Shown in pieces: positions 13,000 through 23,175 of a DNA stretch of 64,000 nucleotides; the stretch's first letter is position 1; each line of letters opens with the position of its first letter. The position numbers were made by a program, and so were the translations under genes. The DNA comes from Nageia nagi. Taxonomy: Eukaryota; Pinophyta. Location: positions 58,404,001-58,468,000 of the forward strand of contig JBITNC010000001.1 of NCBI GenBank assembly GCA_050084985.1, read 5' to 3'. Under the pieces are notes generated by a model. That model ran no database searches. It was not told the origin of the DNA and saw nothing but the letters and a program-made list of their open reading frames with translations.

Positions 13000-14172
13000 A
13001 TAACAATCAATCCTCTAGGGCATCCTTGTAGGCATTGCTTTCTCCCTCACCCTAATCATTGATCTCACCAACTATCTAACTAGGCTAAACCACTCCCATT
13101 GATCCACTTGGACTCATCTCTTGTACCATTGCATATAGCTCAAATGAACTAACCAAGTGATGAGATGAAGATTTTGGAGTCACACTCCTACTGTGAGATA
13201 TTGTTGGTGTAGCCTATCTACCTTATGCACTGGAAGCACCCTATGCACTATTGGTTATCACTATAGGTAATGTACAAACATCAATAGGAACATAATCCCA
13301 TGAAGGAAGGGGATATTCCACACCAGGTGCATAAGTAGGAACACCAAATTAGTTAACCATGAAGAAACCATCCCATAGTAGTAGTCCCTATGTTGATATA
13401 TATCTTGTACAAACAAATAGGACTACCTCTCTACACCTATTAAGGTACTTACTCCTCCATCTTGTTGATATTGTAAGGTTTGCACCATAAAATTGGCCTC
13501 ATCTCTCTCTCACCTATATCTATCCCTCTCATCCCTATACTTGAGATGAGAAAAATATGATTGTTGATACTTTCCTACCAATGATTGAGACTTTGCTAAA
13601 TAAAATATTAGCTTTGAAATCTCCACTAGTAAAGAATCAATGTTACAAATGTAAGCCATAGGTACCTCCTCTCTAGCTCTAACCTTCTCAGCATGAGTCC
13701 CCTCGACCTAATTAGCCACCTCAAGAATATTTATTGTAGGTCTCATCTCAACCTCTTGGGTCTTAACTACACCACATCCTACCCTAGGGTCCTCAACCCA
13801 CTATCTCACTCATCATACCTAATCCTCATTGTCTCTCTCCTCCTACTAAGTTTGTCACTAAGTAGCAAAAATCTCAATAACCCCCATGTCTCCCTCAATA
13901 TACTCCTCCTCAATGGCCTCCTCTTGAATAGGATCAAGCTTTACATATACCAATATATGAAGTCCCTTGATAGGAAGGATGCCCTCATGTTGGTACCTCA
14001 ATGGATTTGGAGGGACATCCTAAACCAAAGCAAATTTATGTCTAATCTAATCAAACTAAAAATACTTCAAAAACTCTATCCATCAACCACTTTGAACTCA
14101 CACTTGATGAATAACTATGAGCTTAGCCTTGAGCTCATCCCATGCTAGGTACAAATGATACGGCTTGAATCT
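13000..14172 (-). pseudogene. 3' part of a PMD (plant mobile domain) gene, interrupted by a copia element
   Basis: Minus-strand continuation of the PMD gene at 23176-24010; the two parts were one locus before the copia element inserted. Just inside the junction the minus strand reads FKPYHLYLAWDELKAKL. Further on come the VPPNPLR motif near 14000 and an acidic IQEEAIEEEY stretch. A coiled-coil-like segment, KYRDERDRYR then a stop then ERDEANF, lies at about 13475-13545. Several stops interrupt it. PMD proteins such as MAIN and MAIL1 are plant proteins, and many copies belong to transposable elements. The left end is uncertain. Confidence rests mainly on the clear PMD motifs in the other half. 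Confidence 0.55.
14168..14172. repeat. Left target-site duplication AATCT of the copia element
   Basis: AATCT directly precedes the left LTR (TGAGAGAATT...), and the same five bases directly follow the right LTR at 23176-23180. A 5-bp duplication is the signature of LTR-retrotransposon integration and fixes both element ends. Confidence 0.93.
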
Positions 14173-14673
14173 TGAGAGAATTAGCACTACTCTAATTCCC
14201 AAGGTCCAATACTATAGAAAGCTTAATCACATTCAACATGCAACATCTACAAGCTACTAACACATTCACACAATATGACACCAATATAATGTGGTTCCTC
14301 CCTCCTTGGGAGTACATCCACAACTAGTTCTCTATTCTCAATCTATGCCCCTCTTACAACAATTCCTTCCTCTCTCCTATACAACCTAGTAGAGTAATCT
14401 TACTCCAAAACTTAGATGTGTTACAATAGGAGAGGCCCTCTATTTATAGCTTGAGAGCACCTCCCTAACCTTCCTTTAACCCAAGGGTAAGGTTAGGGTT
14501 ACAATAAATGTGTGACCTAACTTTAACCTACCAACTAACCCCATGGTTAGGTCAAAGTCCACACATAATAAAGAATTCAATTAATCCCTTAAGGTATCTA
14601 CATATCCTTTAAGTGATTAATTGAACTTACAAGGAGTTTAGATATTCACAATATTTCATTACAAATTCTAACA
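14173..14673 (-). repeat. 3' LTR of the copia element
   Basis: 501 bp, nearly identical to 22676-23175. In the element's own orientation it begins TGTTAGAATT and ends AATTCTCTCA, giving the standard TG...CA ends with a short inverted repeat. A TATA box (TATAAATA on the minus strand) lies at 14441-14448. It differs from the other LTR at roughly nine positions, clustered near 14340-14390, plus one indel. Confidence 0.95.
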
Positions 14674-14684
14674 CTCCCCCTTAA
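14674..14684 (-). promoter_or_regulatory. Polypurine tract of the copia element
   Basis: On the minus strand the sequence TTAAGGGGGAG stands directly before the LTR start TGTTAG. This is the normal place and composition of the plus-strand DNA primer of an LTR retrotransposon. Confidence 0.9.
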
Positions 14685-15154
14685 TGCAATATTGGGATAG
14701 AGCATAGAAGAGAGAAGAGAGAGAGTAAGAGAGAGTTCTCCTCCATAAAGATACAAGTGGAGATGAGAACATTTACATATTTGAGAATCTTTTTGAGAAC
14801 TAGTATGAGACTCACTACATTACCATTTGACAAAATAGTTTACAATACAATCATTAACCACAACTAGTTTCACTGTACATAGTAGTCGATCAACTTTAAG
14901 CTGACATGTGAAACTCCATGAGCTTGCTTTCACAAGGTCAGTAACTTGCATTTCTGAAGAAGATCCTGCATGCTACAAGCAACTCATGAATAAAATTAGT
15001 TAGATGCATCATATATTCAAATAAAAGAATCAAATAATGCCATATTATAAATAACTAATTAATGGTGCACTATGAGTCATCACGGAGATGCCAAGCCATC
15101 ACTCATAGTCACTTGTTGTTATATAGACATGTGTTGATTATTAATAGAGCATAA

Positions 15155-15665
15155 AAATTGTACAACAAGTTTCTCACGCAGAGCAAACTCACCATGGAGG
15201 TATAGAATGTACAACAAGTTTGTCACGTAGAACGAACTTACCACGAAGGTATATTAATTATATGCTCAAAAATTGTACGAGTTTCCCACGCAGAGCAAAC
15301 TCACCATAGAGGTATAGAGCATAAAAATTGTACAACGAGTTTCTCACGCAGAGCAAACTCACCATGGAGGTATAGAATGTACAACAAGTTCATCACGCAG
15401 AGCAAACTTACCATGGAGGTATATTAATTATATGCTCAAGAATTGTACAACAAGTTTCTCATGCAGAGCAAACTCACCACGGAGGTATAAAATGTACAAC
15501 AAGTTTGTCACACAGAGCAAACTTACCATGGAGGTATAAATATGTACAAGTTTGTCATGCAGAGTAAACTTACCACAGAGGTATAAAATAATCAACACTC
15601 TATAACAACAATTGTACAACAAGTTTGTCATGTAGAGAAAACTTACCACGGAGGTCTAGAATGTA
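15155..15665 (-). repeat. Tandem array of about nine 50-70 bp units between pol and 3' LTR
   Basis: Nine copies of a core (GTACAACAAGTTT, then TCACGCAGAGCAAACT, then ACCATGGAGGTAT) start near 15157, 15207, 15275, 15330, 15380, 15445, 15493, 15544 and 15614. Spacing alternates because some units carry an extra TATTAATTATATGCTC segment, which suggests a higher-order dimer. The array lies in the untranslated 3' part of the copia element. Open frames over it are by-products of the repeat. The rest of 14685-15714 has no gene. Confidence 0.88.
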
Positions 15666-15714
15666 CAATCAAAAAAGGCCTCTTAGAGGTGAAGTTGTCA
15701 TCACTAACAAAAGT

Positions 15715-16413
15715 TCAAACTTCACTCCCCCTTGAGGGAAACTTCACCAACCTGAGAGAATCCCTAAGCTTGCTGAACTGAGCTTCAGGAAGGGGCTTGG
15801 TGAATAGATCAGCAGAGTTTTCAGTAGATGGACAATACTCCAAGTGTATGATGTCATCTAGAACCTTCTCCTTGATAAAATGGGCTTGGATTTCCACATG
15901 TTTCATTCTCTGATGGAACACAGGATTTTTAGCCAAAGAGATAGCCGATTGATTGTCTGAAGAAATAAGAGATGGGCCATTTTGCTTATACCCAATTTCA
16001 TTCAGAAGATGCCTCAGCCAAATAGCTTCTTGGGCGGTAATAGACATGGCTCAATATTCAGCTTTGGTGGTAGAAAGAGTCACAGTAGGTTGCTTCTTGG
16101 AAGCCCAAGAGATAGCACCTAAACCAATGCTGAACACATATGCAGAGGTTGATTTTCTGTCATCTCTATCTCCCCCATAATCAAAATCTAAGAATCCTAA
16201 GAGAACAATCGAGGGCACTTTGGAATACTTAAGAGCAAGATCCTTTGTCCCTGCCACATACCTCAAGATTTGCTTCACAGCATTGAGGTGTTCAACATAT
16301 GGTTTTTGCATGAATCGTGCCATCAAATTCACTACAAAGGCAATATCAGGTCAAGAGATAGTCAAATACAGAAGACTATCGATCAATTGCCTATAAGCTG
16401 TAGCATCAGCCAA
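15715..16413 (-). pseudogene. Copia RNase H domain (C-terminus of Pol)
   Basis: C-terminal part of the copia polyprotein: the end of RT followed by RNase H. Readable landmarks are LADATAYRQLIDSLLYL, then PDIAFVVNLM, SKVPSIVLLGFLDFDYGGD, STSAYVFSIGLGAISWASKK, and ISSDNQSAISLAKNP with RMKHVEIQAHFIKEK, all standard for plant copia. Three in-frame stops break it (16414-16416, 16351-16353 and 16051-16053). All parts are in the same frame, so only point changes are needed to explain the breaks. The final stop is at 15715. Confidence 0.92.
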
Positions 16414-17532
16414 CTAAGAATCTGAGCTCAGTGATACAATGATTCCAGGAGAAATAGGTATTGCAGCATATCTACACTCCTCCATTCCAAACTTTTGCAA
16501 GATGTTTGATATATACTTAGATTGATTAAGATAAGTACAATCTTTATGTTGGTATACTTGCATTCCAAGATAGTAATGCAATAGACCTAGATCAGTCATT
16601 TCAAATGTTGCCTTCTGTTTGGATATGCACTCTTGGATGATTTCAATATTGTTGCCTATTATGAGAAGATCATCCACATAAAGGAGAATTAAGACCACGT
16701 CTTTTCCTTGATTGAGTACATAGAGATCTGAGTCAAATAAGCACTTGGAAAAACCAATATCTGCAAAGAATCCTAAAATTTTCTTGTACCATGCTCTAGG
16801 TGCTTGTTTAAGTCCATACAAAGACTTCTTTAGTTTGCACACAAGAGACTCTTTTCCTTCTAGAATAAATCCTTCTGGTTGATTCATGTAGATTTCTACA
16901 TCTAAGTCACCATTGAGAAATGCACTCTTGACATCAAGTTGAAAAACTTTCCAACCTTGAGCTGCAGAAAGAGCAAGGATTATCCTGACAGTAGGCATCT
17001 TGGCCACAGGAACAAAGGTTTCCTCATAATCAATGCCATATTTCTGAGCGAATCCTTTGGCCACTAACCTTGCTTTGTATTTTTCAACTTCTCCATCAGA
17101 GTTGTACTTGACCTTGTATATCCATTTATTTCCAATCACATTTTTCTCATTGGGATAAGGAACCAAATCCCAAGTTTCATTTTTCATGAGTGCCTCATAC
17201 TCAACTCTCATAGCTTCCATCCAACACTCTTGCTTGGAAGCTTCTTTGAATGTTGATGGCTCATTCATATTATCAATTTTGGCAAATAAGGATTTATTCA
17301 AGGTCATACTTCTTGTAATTCTCTGAGCTGGAGAATTTTGCTCTTGTGGTGACTTCCCTACATGATCATCCAACCAGTTAGGTGTAGGCATAGAATCATC
17401 TGAATCATACACCTCAGCATGAGAAGTCATATCCTTAGGAAGTTCATTGAACTTGACATCCCTAGAAACAAAGACTATTTTATGGGATGAGGAGTAGAGC
17501 CTGTAACCTCTATGCTGATTATCATACCCCAC
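16414..17532 (-). pseudogene. Copia reverse transcriptase domain
   Basis: 372 uninterrupted codons covering the end of the integrase region and the RT domain. Landmarks in order: YDNQHRGYRLY, an integrase-RT linker with QRITRSM, then WMEAMRVEYEALMKNETWDL, NKWIYKVKYNSDGEVEKYKA, RLVAKGFAQKYGIDYEETF, FQLDVKSAFLNGDLDVEIYM, CKLKKSLYGLKQAPRAWYKK, the catalytic YVDD (codons at 16669-16680), and LGLLHYYLGMQV. The catalytic residues are intact, so this is the best-preserved coding piece in the window. It is out of frame with the upstream integrase because of a 1-base loss near 17565-17575. Confidence 0.95.
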
Positions 17533-17558
17533 AAAGATGCATTTTTCTGATCTTTTGT

Positions 17559-18749
17559 CTAGCTTTTTCTTTTCTCTGAGGTAATGAAGGCAAATGCATC
17601 ACATCCAAAGACCCTGAAGTGTGAGATGTTAGGTTTCTTTCCTGTCCATGCTTCATATGGAGTTTTTCCTTCAACTACTTTAGTAGGACACCTATTTAGG
17701 GTGTGAATAGCAGTGTGAACAGCTTCTTCCCATAAGAAACTAGGAAGGTTACCCAACATGCATCTTGCCATTTCCATAATGGTGCGATTCTTTCTTTCAG
17801 CAACTCCATTTTGCTGAGGGGTGTATGGGATTATGAATTGTCGCTTGATCCCATGTTTAACACAATAGTCGTTAAACTCATTGCTATTATACTCACCCCC
17901 ATTATCAGATCTCAGCATTTTGATCTTGAAATCAGTTTGATTTTCAACAAGTGCCTTGAAGTCTTTAAACCGGTCAAAAGTTTGATCCTTGTGCTCAAGT
18001 AGATAACCAAATGTCATCCTACTAAAGTCATCAATGAAGGTCAGAACATAAGAAGCTCCCCCTAGAGACTTAGTCTGAAATGGACCCATCAAATCTGAAT
18101 GCACAAGCTGAAGAGGACGAGTAGCTCGAGTTGCCTTATCTTTTTCAAACTTTTTCCTATTCATCTTTCCAAGAATGCACCTTTCACAAAGACCAATTAT
18201 GGGTGAAATATTAGGTAAACCTTCCACAAGTTCTTGATTTTTCATATCTTGAATACTCTTGTGGTTAAGGTGCCCTAATCGTTGATGCCAAAGATTACCT
18301 TTTGAACACACATTTGTAGCAAGGCAAATTTTCGAAGGTACTTGATCCATAATATAAAGGTCATCTTTTACTGATCCTTTCATCAAAGTGGCAAGTCCTT
18401 TCTTAACACACCAGGAGTGTGAGGTAAACTCAAATGAGCATCCTTTCCTTGTAATCTGAATTACAAAGATAAGATTCATCCTTAGCTTAGGCACATAAAA
18501 GACATTATCAAGCACCTTTCCATGAATCTTCACATTCCCTATTCCTTGAACATCAAGGACTGTATTATCAGCTATCACAACTGTATCCTTGTTGTACTTA
18601 TGAAAATTTTCAAACTTATCCTTTTCATAACACATGTGATTAGTGCATCCTGAATTAACAATCCAATCATTGGAAATAGTTTGAGTCATTGAGTAGTAGG
18701 CAACAGTAGCAGTATGCTTATTCTTCTTATTTGCTTTTCCCTTGCCTTT
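17559..18749 (-). pseudogene. Copia protease and integrase domains
   Basis: Open from 18749 to a frameshift stop at 17559. The protease begins with DWIVNSGCTNHM: the catalytic Asp of the normal DSG triad is Asn here (codon 18654-18656), a GAT-to-AAT change that should kill the protease. Next come the pre-integrase zinc motif (LWHQRLGHLNHKS, then CERCILGK) and the integrase core with its DDE residues in VHSDLMGPF, LRSDNGGEY and GVAERKNR, all kept. The frame ends at SEKRKS plus a stop; one missing A in an A-rich run explains the shift into the RT frame. That could be a real mutation or a homopolymer sequencing error. Confidence 0.93.
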
Positions 18750-19589
18750 TTAAGCAAACTTCTTTTTACGACAATCATACTCTTTGTGCCCAAAGATGCC
18801 ACAAAAGTTACAATTTCCATCAAACTTTTCCTGAGATGTTGGATTGCTTGATCCAGCTTTGTCATTCCTTTGCTTGAAGTTGCCATGCTTCCTGATGGTA
18901 GATGAGGATTTGTTATCTTTGAATTTATAATGTTTGAACATCTTCTTGAAAGGAGTTTTGGTTGCTCCTAGAGCAATGCTATTATCCTTTGGAGAAATGT
19001 TCAACATTTTCTTGTTCAAAGTTTCCTCATGCTTCAGAAGGAGTCTAGAAAGGTTGTCAAGAGAGATGACATCTTCTTCATCATCAAGCCTAGTATCCAT
19101 AACTGTGACAAAGTTACTGAACTTTGTAGAGAGGCTTTGAAGAATGATGAAGACCATGAACTCATCATTGATCCAATTGCACCCACAGCCAACCAATTGT
19201 GTCCTGAGGTCAATGATTTTGTTCAAGTAGATTGAGGCACTTTCATCTTCTCCTTGACGATATTGCAATAAATTTTGTAGAATGGTGAACCTTCTTGAAA
19301 ATTTGGATCCAAGGTAAATTTTCTTTAGTCTATCCCAAGCTTCTTTTGCTGATGTCGAGGAAGAGATCATGAGAAGGATGTCATCTGAAACTGCACGATA
19401 GATCATTGAAGTTGCTAACTCATTCCTTGAGTTGTAAATTTCAAGAGCCTTCTCATCTGTAGGAGCGACCAAATCTTCATTAACTGTCTACCACAGCTTC
19501 CTTGCTTGTAACTCACCTCTCATACGCGGTTCCCATATGCCGAAGTTGGAACCGTCAAGTATATGCTTGGGTATGAAGGTTTCAACCAT
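18750..19589 (-). pseudogene. Copia gag
   Basis: Gag of the copia element, in the same frame as protease-integrase. I chose the ATG at 19587-19589 because it starts MVETFIPKHILDGSNFGIWE, the usual copia gag opening. Two in-frame stops break it: TAG at 19488-19490 (after KLW) and TAA at 18750-18752. The UBN2-like gag core follows (SAKEAWDRLKKIYLGSKFS, then ILQNLLQYRQGEDESASIYL). The zinc knuckle CNFCGIFGHKEYDC (18771-18812) is a perfect C-x2-C-x4-H-x4-C. Both stops can be derived from Gln codons by one C-to-T change. Confidence 0.93.
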
Positions 19590-20483
19590 TATCTATACAA
19601 AAATAAATATGCAATAAAAATGCAAAATTTTTACAAGTTTCCATCTATATAAATCAAACATAAGTAAACATGTCCCACATGTGCAAACTTATAACCACGA
19701 TCCATAGAGGAATAAAGTTGGGGTTGTTTTCTTGTATAGAATTAGGCCTTCACCTGGATGCCCGCAAGGTGGAGCCCAGGTACTACCAGTCCTCAACCAG
19801 TTCACCTTGGTCAGTAATATACTCTCATAAGGAGAAGTACCAACTATTTTCCAAGGATCCAACGTATCTTGGACCGGCCATTTTAATTATCTTGATTAAG
19901 GTTTTCAGTTTTCCTCCTAGGTTATCAAGATAATCTCTGAATGGACGTGCGGACATGTGGTATCACTACACACATGCCTGTCCACCTAATAGAGTTATGT
20001 CCAATCCAATAGAGGTCTTAGGGGCAATTAAGATGGACTTACCACCACTCGGGTCTTCGGACTAAAAGGGATCCAGTCTGCCCTGTCCTCACCTTGTGGC
20101 TCCCCAAACAAGTCATGTTGTGGAAGAATACATGCGGATGTGTTCATTTTAGGGGTTACTTTCAATATTTGCATTTTTGCAAGTATAAGCAAATTGTGCA
20201 AACATATAAAGTAAAGTAAAATTGCATCATCCACACGAGCTTGAAAAACCTTAAAAATTCCAATGGGGTTTGTACTAACCCCTAAAGGACTTTTACATTT
20301 TGTACATTTTGCTCAATTTATTCAAGCACTTATTGAATTAAACAAAAGAACTAAGTCCTACTTAGTATTTAATTCATAACATGCATTATTCCATGAATTA
20401 AAAAAAAATAAAATTAAGTAATCATGCATCATGCATTATTTAACTTAAAAATATAAGTCCTAAGCATGTTTTATTCTTCAAAC

Positions 20484-20648
20484 AAGATAAAGATACATGC
20501 ATCATAAGTCTAGCATGCAATATCTAGATAATGTTTACAAGATAAAGAGACATGCATCATAAGTCTAGCATGCAAGATCTAGATAAGGTTTACAAGATAA
20601 AGAGACATGCATCATAAGTCTAGCATGCAAGATCTAGATAAAATTTAA
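20484..20648. repeat. 55-bp tandem repeat, three copies
   Basis: Copies start at 20484, 20539 and 20594, each reading AAGATAAAGA-ACATGCATCA and then TAAGTCTAGCATGCAA-ATCT. The second and third copies are nearly identical; the first differs at a few sites. It lies in the copia leader. Confidence 0.92.
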
Positions 20649-21239
20649 GTAAAAATATACCAATTCCCCCCTTTTCACTTAAATTTTTATCCCTAAAAAC
20701 AATTGTATGCTAAGACTTGTCTTATAAGTATGCATTTTAAGTAAAAAAATTTCCCTTATTTACTTAAAAAATAGCATGCTTAGACTAAATTACTATGCTT
20801 AGAAAAAAAAATGCTAAGAGGTTAGCATTAAAAAAATTGCATGTGCACCTTGGTAATTTAAACATGCAATTTTGAGTAGAATATTAGAAATATTCTAAGT
20901 ACTCCTAAGTGCATTTAATGGGAGCAATTGACTTGTAAGCAAGTAAGTAAAAAAAAATTAAATGCCTAAGAAGTATATGTGTGCAAGTTGTAATAAGAGA
21001 CCCATACCCCTAGTTCATGCAATTTTAATGCTTTGTCTACCTTAAGCACTAAAAAAAATACTCCTAAGTCAAAAAATAATTAAATGCTTTGTAGTTGTAA
21101 AATTATGACTCCCCTTTTTTCTTCCACCAAGAAAAGCATACGTTGCTTTTGGAAGAGCAAAAAATGCAAGTAGTCAACTAAACTAACTTAATGCATTTAA
21201 GTGCATTAAAGTGACTAAGAAGACTTGCAAGAAGTTGGC

Positions 21240-21640
21240 AGCCATCAACCTTGACCGTGGGAAGGAGGAGGACCTTCATGGAGGCACTAGAAGATAGCTA
21301 ATGGAGGGAGTCCAAGGTCAGCAATGGAGGTGATGGTGGCCATTCGTAGGAGAAGACTTGATGGTGAGGGAGGAGGGCGAAGGTGCAGCTGGTGAGGGAG
21401 ATGATCAGGCAGAGAGTGAGAAGAGATGTGCAGGGGTAGCGCATCAGCATGTCTGAGTGGTGAAGGAGGCAGAGAGCAAGGAGAGGATGTGCAGGAGTAG
21501 CGATACGGAGGGAGAAAGCGCAGTCTTGGTGCGTGTAATCTAGCTGACTGCACCTCGAAGGGTTCGGATGAGGGAGGATGCACAGAGGTTGAGGGAGGTT
21601 GAGGGGGAGGTGTTTAGTCTGTATCATGCATCTTATCAAA
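21240..21640. other. GC-rich insert in the copia leader with a 60-bp duplication
   Basis: This block is clearly richer in G and C than anything nearby. The + strand is G-rich, the minus strand C/T-rich. It holds a direct duplication with a 60-bp offset (AGAGAGTGAGAAGAGATGTG at 21411 against AGAGAGCAAGGAGAGGATGT at 21471). Minus-strand frames read as Pro/Leu/Ser-rich peptide; one contains a hydrophobic LLTLCLIISLTSCTFA run. It may be a captured host exon or UTR. I do not recognise the source gene. Confidence 0.55.
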
Positions 21641-22180
21641 CAATTCATGGACAAACACTTTACAGAGCCTTCCACCATTCAATGCTACATTTTGTGCATA
21701 TCCTGTGAACATTGCAGTCCATGGAAATGCAGTCTGTAGCATGGCATGGGGTCAAATAATTTCAATGTATCCATGTGGTGGATATCCTATGATCATTTGC
21801 AATCCATGAAATGCTATGTGCATCATGCATCTTGGCAAACAATCCATGCACCTGTGTCTACGATCAGTGCAGGCCATGAAACTATGACTGTGCAGAGCCT
21901 TGCAACGTATCCGTAGTTTGCATAGTTCATGCGAAGTTATCCAATGTTTCGCATGTGCATATCCATCAATCAAGACATTCCATGAGATGTTGTCTACACT
22001 TCCCTTTCAATGTTCACCATTGTTGGTGCATATCCTATGATCAAGACATGCCATGAAACGGTGGCTGCACCTTGCAGCGTTGCAAACAATTCGAGGAGCC
22101 ATGCAATGAGATGGCATCTTGATGAGGCATTTTGTCAAACAATTCGTGTGCCTTCCCAATGAACCATTTTATTTGTTCCC
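21640..22180 (-). pseudogene. Decayed PPR repeats inside the copia leader
   Basis: On the minus strand four to five degraded pentatricopeptide-like units follow each other. Readable pieces are HELFDKMPHQDAIS (near 22105-22150), VSWHVLIIGYA (near 22025-22055), ISWNVLIDGYAHA (near 21955-21990), LFAKMHDAHSISW (near 21800-21845), and FPWTAMFTGYAQN with HELFDKM (near 21620-21720). In plant PPR proteins these parts alternate as LFDKMP...D-VSW-AMI-GYA. The units are separated by frameshifts, so no protein is made. PPR proteins bind organellar RNA. The fragment runs in the same sense as the copia transcript, as expected if a host transcript piece was captured. Confidence 0.72.
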
Positions 22181-22658
22181 CCAAAAATTTTATATTTTTT
22201 TTATTTTTATATGAAAAATATTGTAAATATTTCAAAAACTTGTAAATAAAGTCCTCCACTTTATTTCAACAATAACATATGTAAAAAATTGCACCCTTTT
22301 TTTTGATATTTTTCACAAAAGACTATTGTAAAAAACTTTTCAATAAGATGCTATCATAATATATTTTTTGCTCAAAAGAAATCATTTTCTTTGTACATTA
22401 AAAATAGATTACTAACTAAAAATATTGTTAGTAAGAAGAGAGTAGCAAAAATATATTATGGTATTTGAAGTTATTTTTGCTAAGACATTGAGCTAGCATA
22501 ATCATACAAAAAATTAGTATCATAATGAACTTAGTTAAAGAAGGATAGAAGGTTATACCTTTGCAAACCTTTTACCTCACAATGAAGATTAGGATTAAGA
22601 TCTCCAAATTTGAGAAGGATGAAGAACCTCCAAGATGTAGAAGAAGAGCTTCCACACC

Positions 22659-22673
22659 AAGCTCTAGATACCA
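22659..22673 (-). promoter_or_regulatory. Primer-binding site of the copia element (tRNA-iMet-like)
   Basis: Minus strand: two bases after the LTR end (CTCTCA) comes TGGTATCTAGAGC. This matches the common plant copia PBS TGGTATCAGAGC except for one extra base. Position and sequence agree with priming by initiator tRNA-Met; the extra base is either a mutation or a family trait. Confidence 0.85.
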
Positions 22674-22675
22674 AT

Positions 22676-23175
22676 TGAGAGAATTAGCACTACTCTAATT
22701 CCCAAGGTCCAAGACTATAGAAAGCTCAATCACATTCAACATGCAACATCTACAAGCTACTAACACATTCACATAATATGACACCAATATAATGTGGTTC
22801 CTCCCTCCTTGGGAGTACATCCACAACTAGTTCTCTATTCTCAATCTATGCACCTCTTACTACAATTTTCTTCCTCTCCTACACAACCTAGTAGAGTAAT
22901 CTTACTCCAAAACTTAGATGTGTTACAATAGGAGAGGCCCTCTATTTATAGCTTGAGAGCACCTCCCTAACCTTCCTTTAACCCAAGGGTAAGGTTAGGG
23001 TTACAATAAATGTGTGACCTAACTTTAACCTACAAACTAACCCCATGGTTAGGTCAAAGTCCACACATAATAAAGAATTCAATTAATCCCTTAAGGTATC
23101 TACATATCCTTTAAGTGATTAATTGAACTTACAAGGAGTTTAGATATTCACAATATTTCATTACAAATTCTAACA
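22676..23175 (-). repeat. 5' LTR of the copia element
   Basis: 500 bp, partner of 14173-14673, with TG...CA ends in the element's orientation. It would supply the promoter for the full-length transcript; the TATA box is at 22943-22950. It is followed immediately by the AATCT target duplication. Confidence 0.95.
22943..22950 (-). promoter_or_regulatory. TATA box of the copia 5' LTR
   Basis: TATAAATA on the minus strand, followed by GAGGGCC. It is conserved in the other LTR at 14441-14448 and lies in the middle of the LTR where the U3 promoter is expected. Confidence 0.75.

Larger units (their letters stand above)
19590..22655 (-). other. Exceptionally long (3.07 kb) leader between PBS and gag
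   Basis: Plant copia leaders are usually much shorter. Three compositionally distinct blocks are visible in addition to AT-rich filler: 19660-20240, of higher GC and unknown function; a 55-bp tandem repeat at 20484-20648; and a strongly GC-rich block at 21240-21640 followed by PPR-like repeats at 21640-22180. No gag-pol sequence occurs here. The 19660-20240 block could hold packaging or dimerisation signals, but that is a guess from position. Confidence 0.8.
14173..23175 (-). mobile_element. Near-complete Ty1/copia retrotransposon, 9.0 kb, minus strand
   Basis: A full-length copia element of 9,003 bp inserted in the PMD gene. All structural parts are present: two LTRs of 501 and 500 bp, a 5-bp target duplication, a tRNA-iMet-like PBS, a PPT, and gag-protease-integrase-RT-RNase H in the order that defines Ty1/copia. 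Two features are unusual. A 3.07-kb region separates the PBS from the gag start, and about 1 kb with a tandem array separates pol from the 3' LTR. The coding frame has five stops, one frameshift and a changed protease active site, so this copy could move only with proteins supplied in trans. By eye the LTRs differ at about nine sites plus one indel, pointing to a moderately old insertion. Confidence 0.95.

Noticed and set aside
15428-15649. 73-codon minus-strand open frame with repeated TNLLY-like words
   Set aside because: It is just the translation of the tandem array; its repeats follow the DNA units and no protein family is visible.
15157-15665. CRISPR-like regular repeats
   Set aside because: Spacers are themselves repeated, the units vary in length, no cas genes are present, and the array sits inside a plant copia element.
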